Source: Deltaproteobacteria bacterium (GTDB lineage: Bacteria; Myxococcota_A; UBA9042; PHBI01). Taken from it: a stretch of DNA of 64,000 nucleotides. Below, piece by piece: positions 42,300 to 51,818 of this stretch. A program made the position numbers and the translations under genes. The notes beneath the pieces were generated by a model. The model was given only the letters and a program-made list of their open reading frames with translations. It was not told the DNA's origin and did no database searches. Position 1 is the stretch's first letter. Each line of letters begins with the position of its first letter. The stretch lies in assembly GCA_020632715.1 (NCBI GenBank), contig JACKFA010000001.1, forward strand, positions 1,612,001 to 1,676,000, written 5' to 3'.

Positions 42300-45200
42300 C
42301 TACGGGCACGGCCCGCAGGTGAACGGGAAGTTGCAGCAACCCGACGCGCACTCGACGGCGCTCCCGCAGACCGTCCCGTTCGGCGACTTCGTGACGCAGT
42401 GGAGGTCCTTGCACCACTGGCTCGAGCTGCAGTTCCCGTTGGTCACGCACTGCCGGCAAGTGCCGGACACGCAGTGGCCGCTCGTGCACCACGCGTCGCC
42501 ATCACAGCCGCCCACGTCGTTGCCGTAGTCGCTCTCGCAGCGGAAGTCCCCGCCGACGAGCGTGTCGCAGTGCTGGCTCGCCGGGCACTGGCTGTTCGCG
42601 TTGCACGCGACGCACGTGAACACGTTGCAGATCCCGCTCGCGCAGTCGCTGTTGACCCCGCACGCGTCGCCGTTCGCGGTCTTCGCGACGCACTCCTTCG
42701 CGACGCAGTTCTGCGACGCGAAGTTGCACCCCTCGGCCGGGACCGCCGTACACTGGACGCACGTCCCGCCGTCGCAGATCCCGCTCGTGCACCAGCTGTC
42801 GCGGTCGCAGCCGCTGCCGTTGCCGCGGTCCGACTTGCAGGTGAACGAGCCCCCGACGACGTTGTCGCAGTACTGGCTCGCCGCGCACTGGCTGTCGCTG
42901 TTGCACGCGACGCACGTCCCGACGTTGCAGATCCCGCTCTGGCACTGCTCGGGCGCCGTGCACCCGCTCCCGTTCGAGCGATCCGGCACGCACGCGCCAT
43001 ACACCGTGTCGCACCACGCCGAGCTCGGGCACTGCGACGTCGACGTGCACGCCTGTCGGCACACGAACGCCGCGCAGAGCCCGCTCGTGCACTGGTCGTC
43101 GAACCCGCAGCTGACCCCGTTCCCCTTCTTCGCGTGGCACGTGGTCGACTCGCAGTACTGCGTCGCGAAGCTGCACCCCTCGGCCGGGACGGCCGTGCAC
43201 GCGACGCAGGTCCCGCCGTCGCAGATGCCGCTCGAGCACCAGCTGTCGCGCTCGCAGCCGACGCCGTTCCCGCGATCCGACTTGCACGTGAACGAGCCGC
43301 CGGCCGTGTTGTCGCAGTACTGGCTCGCCGCGCACTGCGCGTCGCCGTTGCACGCGACGCACGTCCCGACGTTGCAGATCCCGGAGCTGCACTGCTCGGG
43401 ATCCGTGCACCCCGAGCCGTTCGTGCGCGCCTCGAAGCAGGCGCCCGCGATCAGATCGCACCACCCGGTGCCCGCGCACTGCGACGACGTCGTGCACGGC
43501 GCGCGACACACGCCCCCCGCGCACGTCCCGGAGAAGCACTGGTCGTCGAACCCGCACGTCGCGCCGAGCCCCCCCTTCGCCTTGCACGTGGCGCCCTCGC
43601 AGTACTGGGTCGCGAAGTTGCAGCCGGCCTTCGGGATCGCCGTGCACTGGACGCACGTGAGCCCGTCGCAGATCCCGCTCGCGCACCACGAGGGTCGCTC
43701 ACAGTGAACGCCGTTCACGGTGCTCGCCGGGTGGCACGTGAACGCGCCGCCGACGCGGTTGTCGCAGTACGACCCGGCGCCGCAGTCGCCGTCGTCGGCG
43801 CACGCGACGCAGGTCCCGGCGTTGCAGATCCCGCTCTGACACTGCTCGGGATCGAAGCAGCCGTCGCCGTCGGGCCGCTCGTCCTGGCACGCCTCGAGGA
43901 CGAGGCTGCACCACTGGCCAGCCCCGCAGTCCATCGAGTCGCTGCAGCCGGCCTCGCACTGCCCGAGCGCGCAGGTCCCCGAGAAGCACTGGTCGTCGAA
44001 GCCGCAGTCGTCGCCGATCCCGCCCTTCTCGTGGCACGTCGTGCCCTCGCAGTACTGGCGCGCGAAGTCGCAGCCGGCGAGCGGCAGCGCCGTACACTCG
44101 ACGCACACCGTGTCGCACACGCCGCTCGCGCACTCGACGTCCCCGCCGCACACGTGGCCGTCCGCGAGCGCGTCCTGGCACGTGCTCCCCGCGTCGCACC
44201 AGCGCCCCGCGCCGCACGTCTCGTGGCGCCCGTTGCAGCCGCAGACGTCGCCCACGAGGCACTGCTCGCTCGCGCACTGCGCCTGCACATGGCACCCCTC
44301 GCCCGGGGCGCGCGACCCCGGCGTGTAACAGAAGCGCTCGAACACCCCCGTCCCGCAGTGGAGGCTGTCGCACTGGTCGTCGCTCTCGCAGGCGGTGTCG
44401 TCCGAGAACGTCGGCACGCACGCCTCGTCCTCGCACCAGCCGCCGTCGGCCTGGCGGCAGTCCGCCGACGTCACGCACGCGACGCAGTAGCCCCCGGCGC
44501 TGCAGTGCCCGGACAAGCACTCGTAGTCGTTGGCGCAGGTCTGCCGGAGCCCGTTCTCGCGCCGGTCGGCGCAGCGCTGGAGCCCCCAGTCGTCGGTCAG
44601 GAGGCAGTACTGCGGCGTGACGGGCGGGTCGGCCGGGTCCTCGGGCGGCGGCGGGTCGGCGACACAGTCGCCCTGGCCGAGGCAGCTGACGCACGCCCCG
44701 TCCTTGCAGAAGGTGCCGTCGGGGCAGACCGCGTCGCTCTCGCAGAGCTCGGGGGCCTCGAGGTGCGCGAGGACGAGCGTCCCGCCCTGGCGCGCGACGC
44801 TGTCGACCACCACGGAGAGCGTCGTGCGCGCGGGGATCGCCGCCGACAGCCCGCCGAGGTCGAACGTCGGCAGCGGGTAGCGCATGAGCGGCTGCGCCGC
44901 GAGGAGCGTCACCAGGTTCGGCACGAGCGCGCCGTCCACCGCGTCGCGGATCTTGCCGATCATGCCGAGCAGCACGGCGTCACCGTGCACGTCGACCTGC
45001 GTCTGGATCGCGGCGACGTCCGAGAGCGCGACCTCGAGCTCCCCGTCGACCGGTCTCAGCGCCACGTTCGCCGTCATCGCGACGTAGACGTCGAGCGAGC
45101 GCGGTTCCCCGAGCACGTTCATCGTGACCCGGAAGTCCATGTCGCCGAAGCGCATCTTCAGCGCCCCGTCGCAGCCGTCGAGGGTCGGCGGCAGCATGCC

Positions 45201-47897
45201 CGAGAGGTGCATCGCGAGGTCGGTGACGCCGAAGTCCTCGAGGCTCACCCCCGCGAGCAGCGCGGGCGGCACGTCGAACTCGAGGAGCCCGCCCTCCCAG
45301 AGCCCCCAGACGAGCTGGTTGGCGACGTCGTCCTCGAGCAGGAGCTCCACGGCGTGCTCGCGCGGGAGCGTCACCGCCTCCGGGAGCGGCGTCACGCCGT
45401 CGCACGTCGTGAGCTTCGGCACGCCGACCCACGGGTAGGGCACGCGGTGGTAGACGCCGGCGGCGCCCACCGCGAACCGCAGCTCGAGCCCGCCGGCGAC
45501 GTGGGTCGGCGCCTGCGGGCGCGACCCGAGGATGCCCTCGAGGGCGTAGCCGCCGTCGACGACGGGGGCGACGTTCACGCCGAAGCTCGGCCGGAACGCG
45601 CCCACCGCGCTCGACATCATCCCCTCGAGCGTGCCCTTCAGCGAGGTCCCGAGGAGGTCCTCGACGGTCCCCTTCATCACGTTCGCGACCTTGGTCGTGA
45701 GCGGGCCGAGGAGGAAGTCGAGGACGTCGTCGTCGAGGGTCACGTCGAGGTCGCCGAGCGTCACCGTGAGCGTCGTCGCGGTGGCGACGAGCCGCCTGTT
45801 CGTGGGATCGACCGGCTCGCCGTCGGCGGGCGGGATCTGCTCGTCGGTGACGACGAGCTTCGCGTGGAGGTCGAGCGAGGGGCTCGTCGCGACGCCGGTC
45901 GCGCGCGGGCAGAGCGCGCAGGTCCCGACGACGCCGACGTCCATCGCGACGGCCACGAGGCGCGCGTCGAGCTCGAGGCCGGTCGCCGTCGGGGTGAGCT
46001 CGACGCTCTCGACGTCGTAGCGGAGGCGCTTCACGTAGGCGGTGTAGTCGTCGTTCAGGACGAAGGGATCGGGCGTCAGCGACACCGGATCGATGCCGCG
46101 CACGACGAGCTCCGCGACCGCGCCGAGGTCGTTCGGGGGCGGCCCGTGGTCGCCGTCGTCGAGGGCGTCCTGCCCGAGGAAGACCTCGATGCCGGCGCTC
46201 GCCGGGTAGGCGAGGTAGCGGTCGACCACGCTCTGCAGATATTCGCTCGACGTGACGAAGCTCTGCACGTGCCGCTCGGTGTAGCCGTGGTCGTCCGTCG
46301 CCTCGATGGCGAAGGTGTGGAGCCCCGCGCCGACGCCCGTGAGCGCGTGGACGAAGGCGCCGTCGGGGCCGAGCTCGAGCGGCTCGCCGTCGATGGTGAC
46401 CGCGGTCAACGCGCCGGCGCCGCTCGTGACCGAGCCGGTCACGAACACGACGTCGGCGTCGGAGGTCAGGCGCGCGGCCCGCGCGGGGCTCGTGACCACG
46501 ATGACCGGGCGGCACCCGGCGCTCACGACCGGGTCGAACACGCAGCCGCTCGCCGGGTCGCACCAGTCGTTCGTGCAGGCGTCGCCGTCGTCGCAGCTGA
46601 CGCCGGTCCCGACGCAGCTCCCGGCGGCGCAGGTGTCGCCCGCCGTGCAGGCGTCGCCGTCGTCGCAGGCGTCGCTGTTGAAGGCCCAGGCGCAGCCGGT
46701 CGCCGCGTCGCAGGTGTCGCTCGTGCACGGGTTCCCGTCGTCGCAGTCGATGGGCGGCGCGCCGACGCAGCCGTCGACGCTGCAGTGCCCGTCGGCCGTG
46801 CAGGCGTCACCGTCGTCGCACGGGATGTCGACGTTCGGCTCGTGCGTGACGCCGCTCTCGACGTCGCACGCGTCCGTCGTGCAGGCGTCGCCGTCGTCGA
46901 CGGCCACCGGGGCGCCGCGGCACACCCCGGCGGTGCAGCGGTCGTTCGCGGTGCACGGGTTCCCGTCGTCGCACGGGTCGACGAGATAATCGTAGACGCA
47001 CCCGGCGTAGGCGTCGCAGCGCTCGGCCGTGCACGGGTTGCCGTCGTCGCAGAGCGCGGACAGGTCGCGGTGTCCGCAGACGCCCGCCTCGCAGTAGTCC
47101 GCCGTGCACGCGTCGAAGTCGCCGCAGAACTTCGGGCGCCCGCGGCAGACGCCCGCGTCGCAGTAGTCCCCGAGGGTGCAGGCGTCGCCGTCGTCGCAGG
47201 GGCCGGGGGCGGGCTCGCCGACGCAGCCGACGCCCACGACGCAGCGGTCGGCGGTGCACGGGTTGCCGTCGTCGCAGGCGCGCGGGCCGCCGCCTTGGCA
47301 CACGCCGCCGGAGCAGGTGTCGCCGACCGTGCAGGGATCGCCGTCTTCGCAGGGGCTCGTGTCGGCGCGCGGCGCGTGGACGCAGCCGCTCTCCTCGAGG
47401 CACGTGTCGGCGGTGCACGGGTCGCCGTCGTCGCAGGCGCGCGGGAGGAGCAGGCACTCCCCGTCGAGGCAGCGCGGCTCCTCGCACGTCGTCGTGTCGC
47501 CGCAGCTCGCGCCGTCGTTCGGGGTCCAGGCGACCGCGCTCGCGACGACGAGGCAGACCTCGCACGGGTTCTCCGGGTTCGTCGCGAGGTTGTCGACGCA
47601 GGCGCCGTCGAGGTCGCACTGGTCGGGGGGGCAGCGGGAGATCACCGCGTCCGCCGCGTCCTCGCCGTCGCCGGTGTCGTCGCCGCTCCCGTCGAGGGCG
47701 TCGTCGGGGCTCGCGGTGTCCTCGACGACGTCGTCCCCAGCGGTGTCCTCGCCGCTCACGTCCGCGGCGATGGCCGTGTCGCCGGTGTCCGCGGTCGGGC
47801 CCTCGACCGCGCTCCCGTCGCCGCAAGCGCCGAGCGCGAGGGCGAGCGCGAGCGCGACGAGCCCGGCGGCTCCTCCGCGATGGCGCCTCGTCGTCAT
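42300..47897 (-). CDS. Giant cysteine-rich surface lipoprotein
   Basis: A 1865-residue lipoprotein (signal ending ALGAC, C25), then an Asp/Thr/Gly linker. Residues about 85-440 carry a dense series of Cys repeats of the type CDDGxPCTxDxCxxxxGC, each about 30-40 residues. Residues about 445-1050 are Cys-poor, beta-rich and unusual (for example LTTKVANVMKGTVEDLLGTSL), with a pattern that reminds me of BPI/TULIP-like lipid-binding proteins, which is only a suggestion. The C-terminal 800 residues carry a second, different Cys series, resembling Dickkopf-type modules: CTAPEQCQSGICNVGTCVAC. It is the last gene of a three-gene operon. Its ATG overlaps the upstream stop as ATGA. Its abundance of disulfides implies a tough outer-surface or secreted structure. 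Confidence 0.82.
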   Translation of the reverse strand: MTTRRHRGGAAGLVALALALALGACGDGSAVEGPTADTGDTAIAADVSGEDTAGDDVVEDTASPDDALDGSGDDTGDGEDAADAVISRCPPDQCDLDGACVDNLATNPENPCEVCLVVASAVAWTPNDGASCGDTTTCEEPRCLDGECLLLPRACDDGDPCTADTCLEESGCVHAPRADTSPCEDGDPCTVGDTCSGGVCQGGGPRACDDGNPCTADRCVVGVGCVGEPAPGPCDDGDACTLGDYCDAGVCRGRPKFCGDFDACTADYCEAGVCGHRDLSALCDDGNPCTAERCDAYAGCVYDYLVDPCDDGNPCTANDRCTAGVCRGAPVAVDDGDACTTDACDVESGVTHEPNVDIPCDDGDACTADGHCSVDGCVGAPPIDCDDGNPCTSDTCDAATGCAWAFNSDACDDGDACTAGDTCAAGSCVGTGVSCDDGDACTNDWCDPASGCVFDPVVSAGCRPVIVVTSPARAARLTSDADVVFVTGSVTSGAGALTAVTIDGEPLELGPDGAFVHALTGVGAGLHTFAIEATDDHGYTERHVQSFVTSSEYLQSVVDRYLAYPASAGIEVFLGQDALDDGDHGPPPNDLGAVAELVVRGIDPVSLTPDPFVLNDDYTAYVKRLRYDVESVELTPTATGLELDARLVAVAMDVGVVGTCALCPRATGVATSPSLDLHAKLVVTDEQIPPADGEPVDPTNRRLVATATTLTVTLGDLDVTLDDDVLDFLLGPLTTKVANVMKGTVEDLLGTSLKGTLEGMMSSAVGAFRPSFGVNVAPVVDGGYALEGILGSRPQAPTHVAGGLELRFAVGAAGVYHRVPYPWVGVPKLTTCDGVTPLPEAVTLPREHAVELLLEDDVANQLVWGLWEGGLLEFDVPPALLAGVSLEDFGVTDLAMHLSGMLPPTLDGCDGALKMRFGDMDFRVTMNVLGEPRSLDVYVAMTANVALRPVDGELEVALSDVAAIQTQVDVHGDAVLLGMIGKIRDAVDGALVPNLVTLLAAQPLMRYPLPTFDLGGLSAAIPARTTLSVVVDSVARQGGTLVLAHLEAPELCESDAVCPDGTFCKDGACVSCLGQGDCVADPPPPEDPADPPVTPQYCLLTDDWGLQRCADRRENGLRQTCANDYECLSGHCSAGGYCVACVTSADCRQADGGWCEDEACVPTFSDDTACESDDQCDSLHCGTGVFERFCYTPGSRAPGEGCHVQAQCASEQCLVGDVCGCNGRHETCGAGRWCDAGSTCQDALADGHVCGGDVECASGVCDTVCVECTALPLAGCDFARQYCEGTTCHEKGGIGDDCGFDDQCFSGTCALGQCEAGCSDSMDCGAGQWCSLVLEACQDERPDGDGCFDPEQCQSGICNAGTCVACADDGDCGAGSYCDNRVGGAFTCHPASTVNGVHCERPSWCASGICDGLTCVQCTAIPKAGCNFATQYCEGATCKAKGGLGATCGFDDQCFSGTCAGGVCRAPCTTSSQCAGTGWCDLIAGACFEARTNGSGCTDPEQCSSGICNVGTCVACNGDAQCAASQYCDNTAGGSFTCKSDRGNGVGCERDSWCSSGICDGGTCVACTAVPAEGCSFATQYCESTTCHAKKGNGVSCGFDDQCTSGLCAAFVCRQACTSTSQCPSSAWCDTVYGACVPDRSNGSGCTAPEQCQSGICNVGTCVACNSDSQCAASQYCDNVVGGSFTCKSDRGNGSGCDRDSWCTSGICDGGTCVQCTAVPAEGCNFASQNCVAKECVAKTANGDACGVNSDCASGICNVFTCVACNANSQCPASQHCDTLVGGDFRCESDYGNDVGGCDGDAWCTSGHCVSGTCRQCVTNGNCSSSQWCKDLHCVTKSPNGTVCGSAVECASGCCNFPFTCGPCP

Positions 47898-49921
47898 GGC
47901 GTCCCCTCCACGATCTGCACGGCGACGCCCTCGACGACGAGCGCTATCGAGCTCGACTCGGCGACGCCGTTGCCGTCGGCGTCGATGTCCGTCGCGACCA
48001 GCGCGCTCACGAGCCCCTTGACCTGGTCCCTCGTGAGGCCCGCCGGGAACGAGGTCAGCCCGTCGATCGCCGCGAGCACCTCCCCCTTCGCGATGGCGCC
48101 CGCGAGCACCCCGCTGAACGTCGCCGCCGCGCCGCCGCTCACCGTGACGGTGCCCGTGAGGTGCGCGCGCCGCAGCGTGAGCGAGAGCGACGCCCCGGCC
48201 GAGAGCGGGAGCTCGATCGGGATGACCGCGTCGTCGCCGCCCGCTGTCAACGTCGGCAGCGCCCAGGTCCCGGCGAGCACGAAGCGCGGGACGCACGTCG
48301 GATCGGTCGGGAGCGGCGGGTCCGCGAAGCCCGTCGCGGCCAGCACGTAGGGGCAGGGCTCGGCCGCGCAGCCCGGCGCGCGCGCGCCGGTGTGGACGGC
48401 GACCGTCGCGGGCCCGTTCGCGAGCGCGTCGAGGTCGAGCACGAGCACGAGCGAGCCCGCGTCGATGGCCTCCTGGATCGACGGGTTCACGACGGCGCCG
48501 AGCGTGCCGAACGCGTTGTCGACGCCGCCCGAGCACGACGCCGAGGGCTCGCAGGTCGCGGGATCCCCGTCGACGTCGACGCCCTCGCCGGCGCCGCCGA
48601 GGCGCATCGCGGTGAGCCGCACGGCGTTCGGCGGGATGGGCGGCGTGCAGGCGCAGTCGGTGTCGTCCCCGACGCAGGCCCCCGAGACGCAGGTGTCGTC
48701 CGTGGTGCACGCGACGCCGTCGTCGCACGGCGTGCCGCTCGCGGGGTAGACCCGGCAGCCGGCGTTGCGGTCGCACACGGCGGTCGTGCAGGCGCCGGCG
48801 GGCTCGCAGACGACCGGCGCCCCGGGGACGCAGGCGCCGTCCTGGCAGGCGTCGCCCGCGGTGCAGGCGTTCCGGTCGTCGCAGGCGGCGGTGTTCGCGG
48901 TGTGCGTGCAGCCGGCGGTGGCGGGGTCACAGCTGTCGTCGGTGCAGGGGTTGCCGTCGTCGCAGACGGAGACGACGCCGGCGCAGCAGGCGTTCTGGGT
49001 CGCGAGGTGGGCGCAGCCGCCCGCGCCGCAGGAGTCGATGGTGCAAGGGTTCCCGTCGTCGCAGGGGTTCGGGCCGCCGGAGACGCAGGCGCCAGCAGCG
49101 TCGCAGGCGTCGCCCGCCGTGCACGGATCGCCGTCCTCGCAGGGGGCGCCCGGGGCGAGGGCGTGGGTGCAGTCGCCGGTCGCGGCGTCGCAGGCGTCGA
49201 CGGTGCAGGGGTCGCCGTCGTCGCAGGCGACGGGGGAGACGACGCAGGCGCCAGCGCCGTCGCAGCGATCGCCGGTCGTGCAGGGGTCGCCGTCGTCGCA
49301 GGGGGCGTCGGCGGCCGAGGCGGTCGACGTGCAGCCGGCGACGGGGTCGCAGACGTCGTCGGTGCAGGGGTTCCTGTCGTCGCACGGGAGGTCGGAGACC
49401 TGGCAGACGCCGCCGGAGCACGTCCCGGGCAGGGTGCACGCGTCGTCGCCGCCGCAGGGGGCGCCGTCGTCGCGCGGCGTCCAGGCGAGCGGCGCGGCCG
49501 CCGGATCGCAGACCTGGCAGGGCTCGCCGGGGCGCGCGTCCCCCGCGGCGAAGCACTGGGCGTGGACGAGGCAGGCGGCGGCGGCGACGCTCCAGGCGCA
49601 GTGCCGCGCCTCCGTGCAGCGGTCGACGGTGCAGGCGAGGCCGTCGTCGCAGTCGGCGTCGACGGCGCACGATGGCGGGTGGCCGTCCCCGGCACCGTCG
49701 ACGGCGATGACCGTGTCCGTGTCCGTGTCCGTGCCGGCGTCGGCGTCGGGGAGCGCGCTCGTGTCGGGGTCGGAGGTGGTGTCGGGGGCGGGCCCGGTGT
49801 CCGGGTCGGCGTCGACGACCTGCGCGGTGTCCGTGTCGGCGCCGGTCGGCGGCGCGTCGTCCCCGCAGGCGGGGGCCGCGACGGCTATGGCGAGGCAAAG
49901 GGCCAGGGCGCGCGCGGTCAT
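47894..49921 (-). CDS. Cysteine-rich surface lipoprotein
   Basis: A 675-residue lipoprotein (signal ending AAPAC, C19), an Asp/Thr linker to residue 75, then about ten Cys repeats of the type CDDGDPCTxGDxCDGAGAC up to about residue 430. The C-terminal 240 residues are beta-rich without Cys pairs (LSLTLRRAHLTGTVTVSG) and may form a single domain. The repeats are clearly paralogous to the N-terminal repeats of the gene at 42300. A shared spacer, with CQVC...LAWTPRDDGAPCGG here and CEVC...VAWTPNDGASCGD there, supports duplication. It is the middle gene of the operon, with both junctions as ATGA overlaps. Confidence 0.85.
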   Translation of the reverse strand: MTARALALCLAIAVAAPACGDDAPPTGADTDTAQVVDADPDTGPAPDTTSDPDTSALPDADAGTDTDTDTVIAVDGAGDGHPPSCAVDADCDDGLACTVDRCTEARHCAWSVAAAACLVHAQCFAAGDARPGEPCQVCDPAAAPLAWTPRDDGAPCGGDDACTLPGTCSGGVCQVSDLPCDDRNPCTDDVCDPVAGCTSTASAADAPCDDGDPCTTGDRCDGAGACVVSPVACDDGDPCTVDACDAATGDCTHALAPGAPCEDGDPCTAGDACDAAGACVSGGPNPCDDGNPCTIDSCGAGGCAHLATQNACCAGVVSVCDDGNPCTDDSCDPATAGCTHTANTAACDDRNACTAGDACQDGACVPGAPVVCEPAGACTTAVCDRNAGCRVYPASGTPCDDGVACTTDDTCVSGACVGDDTDCACTPPIPPNAVRLTAMRLGGAGEGVDVDGDPATCEPSASCSGGVDNAFGTLGAVVNPSIQEAIDAGSLVLVLDLDALANGPATVAVHTGARAPGCAAEPCPYVLAATGFADPPLPTDPTCVPRFVLAGTWALPTLTAGGDDAVIPIELPLSAGASLSLTLRRAHLTGTVTVSGGAAATFSGVLAGAIAKGEVLAAIDGLTSFPAGLTRDQVKGLVSALVATDIDADGNGVAESSSIALVVEGVAVQIVEGTP

Positions 49922-51621
49922 TCGAGGGACCCCGTGGCGATGTCCGCGACGAGCGGGTGGACGGAGAGGAGGCAGAGGCGCTCCCAGGTGGCGTCGGGGA
50001 CCGGGCTCGCGCCGTCGCCGAGGGGGCCGTAGCAGCTGACCTGGGTCGCGGCGTCGCAGGTCGTGAACGTCGAGCCGAAGCCGCAGACCATGCCGGGATA
50101 GAGGGCGCTGACGGCGGCCTGGGCGAGAGGATCGGCGGCGACGCAGACCTCGACGAGGTCGGCGCCGTCCGGGTCGTCCTGGGCGAGGCCGAGGCGGGCC
50201 TCGTCGCAGGAGGCGCAGTGGCCGTCGACGCAGGCGCCGCCGTGGCAGTCGCAGTCGACGAGGCACTCGGCCGGGCCGGTGAGGTAGCTACAGCGGGGCG
50301 CGGTGATGCAGGCCACGAAGTCGAAGGGGACGCACGACGCGGTGAAGGGGTTGCAGATCCCGGCGCTGCAACGGCCCTCGTCGTCGCACGCCGTCGCGTC
50401 CGGCGCGACGCACGCGCCGGTGAGGGGGTCGCAGTCACCCTCGGGGCACGACGCGTCGCACGCGAGCTCGGGGCGGCAGCGGCCAGCCGAGAGGCCGTCG
50501 AACGAGTCGCACACGGTGTCGGTGGGGCACGCGTCGCTCGTGAGACAGCGGCAGTCGGAGCGCTCGGGGAGCGCGTAGCGGAGGGAGACGCGGACGCCCG
50601 CCAAGGAGCACTGGGACCGCTGCCTCACGGTGTCGACGGTGAGGCGCCCCTCGCCCTCCTCGAGCGTTCGCCCGGGGCTCGCGATGAAGCGCGCCGTCGG
50701 GAGGTCGACAGAGACGAACCCGGTGGTGATGACGCAGCCGTTGTCCTCGACGGCGCAGGGCGGGCGGTCGGCGAGGGCGACGCGCGGGCAGGGGAGACCA
50801 CCGCAGTCGGTGGCGTTCGGGAGGTCGCCGGCGGTGTCGACCTCGTAGGACATGTAGCGGAGCTGGCCGTCCTCGGCGAAGAGGGCGACGAGGTAGGGGC
50901 GCGGGAGGCCGGGGTCGGTCGCGACGACGAGGGTCCCGCGCTCGCCGACGGCGAAGCGGGGGAGGGGGCCGCGACCGTCGAGGGAGAGGATGAAGGGCGC
51001 GCCGCCGGGCGTGGCGAGGGTGTAGGAGACGTTCGTGTACGAGAGGCCGACGGCGTTGGCGTCGACCCAGCGGTCCGCGACGATGAAGGGGCCGGCGTAG
51101 GGGGTGTTGCTGGCGGTCGCGCGGTAGCCGAACACGGCGCCGGGCTCGCAGCTCTGGTCCTCGATGAGGGGGAGCTCGACGACGACGTCGGTGTCGGCGG
51201 TGTCGGCGGTGTCGGTGGTGTCGGCGGCGTCGGCGGCGTCGGCGTCGGCGTCGGGTGCGGCGTCGGTGTCGGGAGCGGTGTCGGCGTCGGTGTCGGCGTC
51301 GGCGTCGGGGGCGGTGTCGGTGTCGGGGGCGGTGTCGGCGTCGAGGGCGGTGTCGGCGTCGGGGGCGGTGTCGGCGTCGGGGGCGGTGTCGGCGACAGCG
51401 TCCTCGGCCGTGTCCGTGTCCGTGTCCGTGTCGGCGACCGTGTCCTCGACAGTGTCCGCGCCCGCGCCGTCACCGTCCTCGGCCGCGACCGCCGTGTCCT
51501 GCGCCTCGGCGGCGTCCTCCGCGGCTCCTCCGCCGTCGCCGCAGGCGATCAGCGCCGCGGCGAGGGCGAGCGCCAAGGCGCCGAGCCGCGAGGCGCCTCG
51601 TCTCGTGGGGGATCTCGTCAA
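49918..51621 (-). CDS. Cysteine-containing lipoprotein with long Asp/Thr linker
   Basis: A 567-residue lipoprotein and the first gene of the operon. The start is a TTG at 51621 (GGAA about 7 bases upstream). No ATG is available before the signal peptide, which ends ALIAC (C27). Residues 28-140 are an extreme Asp/Ala/Thr linker. Residues 145-350 form a beta-rich domain with one or two disulfides (SYTNVSYTLATPGG, LDGRGPLPRFAVGERG). The rest is Cys-rich with short modules (CRCLTSDACPTDTVCDS, CDASCPEGDC), of a different spacing from the other two operon proteins. Its stop overlaps the next ATG (ATGA). No function is assigned. Confidence 0.82.
   Translation of the reverse strand: MTRSPTRRGASRLGALALALAAALIACGDGGGAAEDAAEAQDTAVAAEDGDGAGADTVEDTVADTDTDTDTAEDAVADTAPDADTAPDADTALDADTAPDTDTAPDADADTDADTAPDTDAAPDADADAADAADTTDTADTADTDVVVELPLIEDQSCEPGAVFGYRATASNTPYAGPFIVADRWVDANAVGLSYTNVSYTLATPGGAPFILSLDGRGPLPRFAVGERGTLVVATDPGLPRPYLVALFAEDGQLRYMSYEVDTAGDLPNATDCGGLPCPRVALADRPPCAVEDNGCVITTGFVSVDLPTARFIASPGRTLEEGEGRLTVDTVRQRSQCSLAGVRVSLRYALPERSDCRCLTSDACPTDTVCDSFDGLSAGRCRPELACDASCPEGDCDPLTGACVAPDATACDDEGRCSAGICNPFTASCVPFDFVACITAPRCSYLTGPAECLVDCDCHGGACVDGHCASCDEARLGLAQDDPDGADLVEVCVAADPLAQAAVSALYPGMVCGFGSTFTTCDAATQVSCYGPLGDGASPVPDATWERLCLLSVHPLVADIATGSLE
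51183..51460 (-). repeat. Asp/Thr/Ala-coding tandem microsatellite
   Basis: A tract of (GAC-ACX)n and GCC/GAC triplets of about 280 bases encodes a nearly uninterrupted DTD/DAD/APD linker in the 49918 lipoprotein. Triplet units such as GGTGTC and GGCGTC repeat in the plus-strand reading with small variations. Such tracts slip easily, so linker length may vary between strains. Confidence 0.8.
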
Positions 51622-51691
51622 CGCGTGTTCCGGTGGGGGTATCGAAGCTCGCGCCGCCGGAGGGACGCCGCGTGGGCTCCTCCGGCCGCGC

Positions 51692-51746
51692 CGCGCCCGA
51701 TCCCGGGCGCGTCATCGAGGAATACGATATCGGGAGCGGGATCCCG
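51692..51746. promoter_or_regulatory. Palindromes upstream of the Cys-rich operon
   Basis: CGCGCCCG (51692-51699) pairs with CGGGCGCG (51704-51711) around ATCC, and CGGGATCCCG (51737-51746) is a ten-base palindrome. Between them the sequence GATATCG and ATTCC are relatively AT-rich and could be the -10 region of the operon, which starts at 51621. These are candidates for regulator binding. Confidence 0.3.
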
Positions 51747-51767
51747 GCGCGAAAAAGAGTTCTATTT

Positions 51768-51783
51768 CGCCACCGGGGTGGCG
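51768..51783 (-). terminator. Hairpin after the 1798-residue lipoprotein gene
   Basis: CGCCACC (51768-51774) pairs with GGTGGCG (51777-51783), about 35 bases after the stop on the minus strand. It is followed there by AAATAGAACTCTTTTT, so the U-run is not adjacent. A possible, imperfect terminator. Confidence 0.35.
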
Positions 51784-51818
51784 CGGGCCTCCGCGGCGCC
51801 CCGGCCCGGGCGGCGTCG

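Noticed and set aside
42399..48350. A long plus-strand frame opposite the Cys-rich operon
   Set aside because: Antisense shadow of coding repeats; no ribosome site, no domain.
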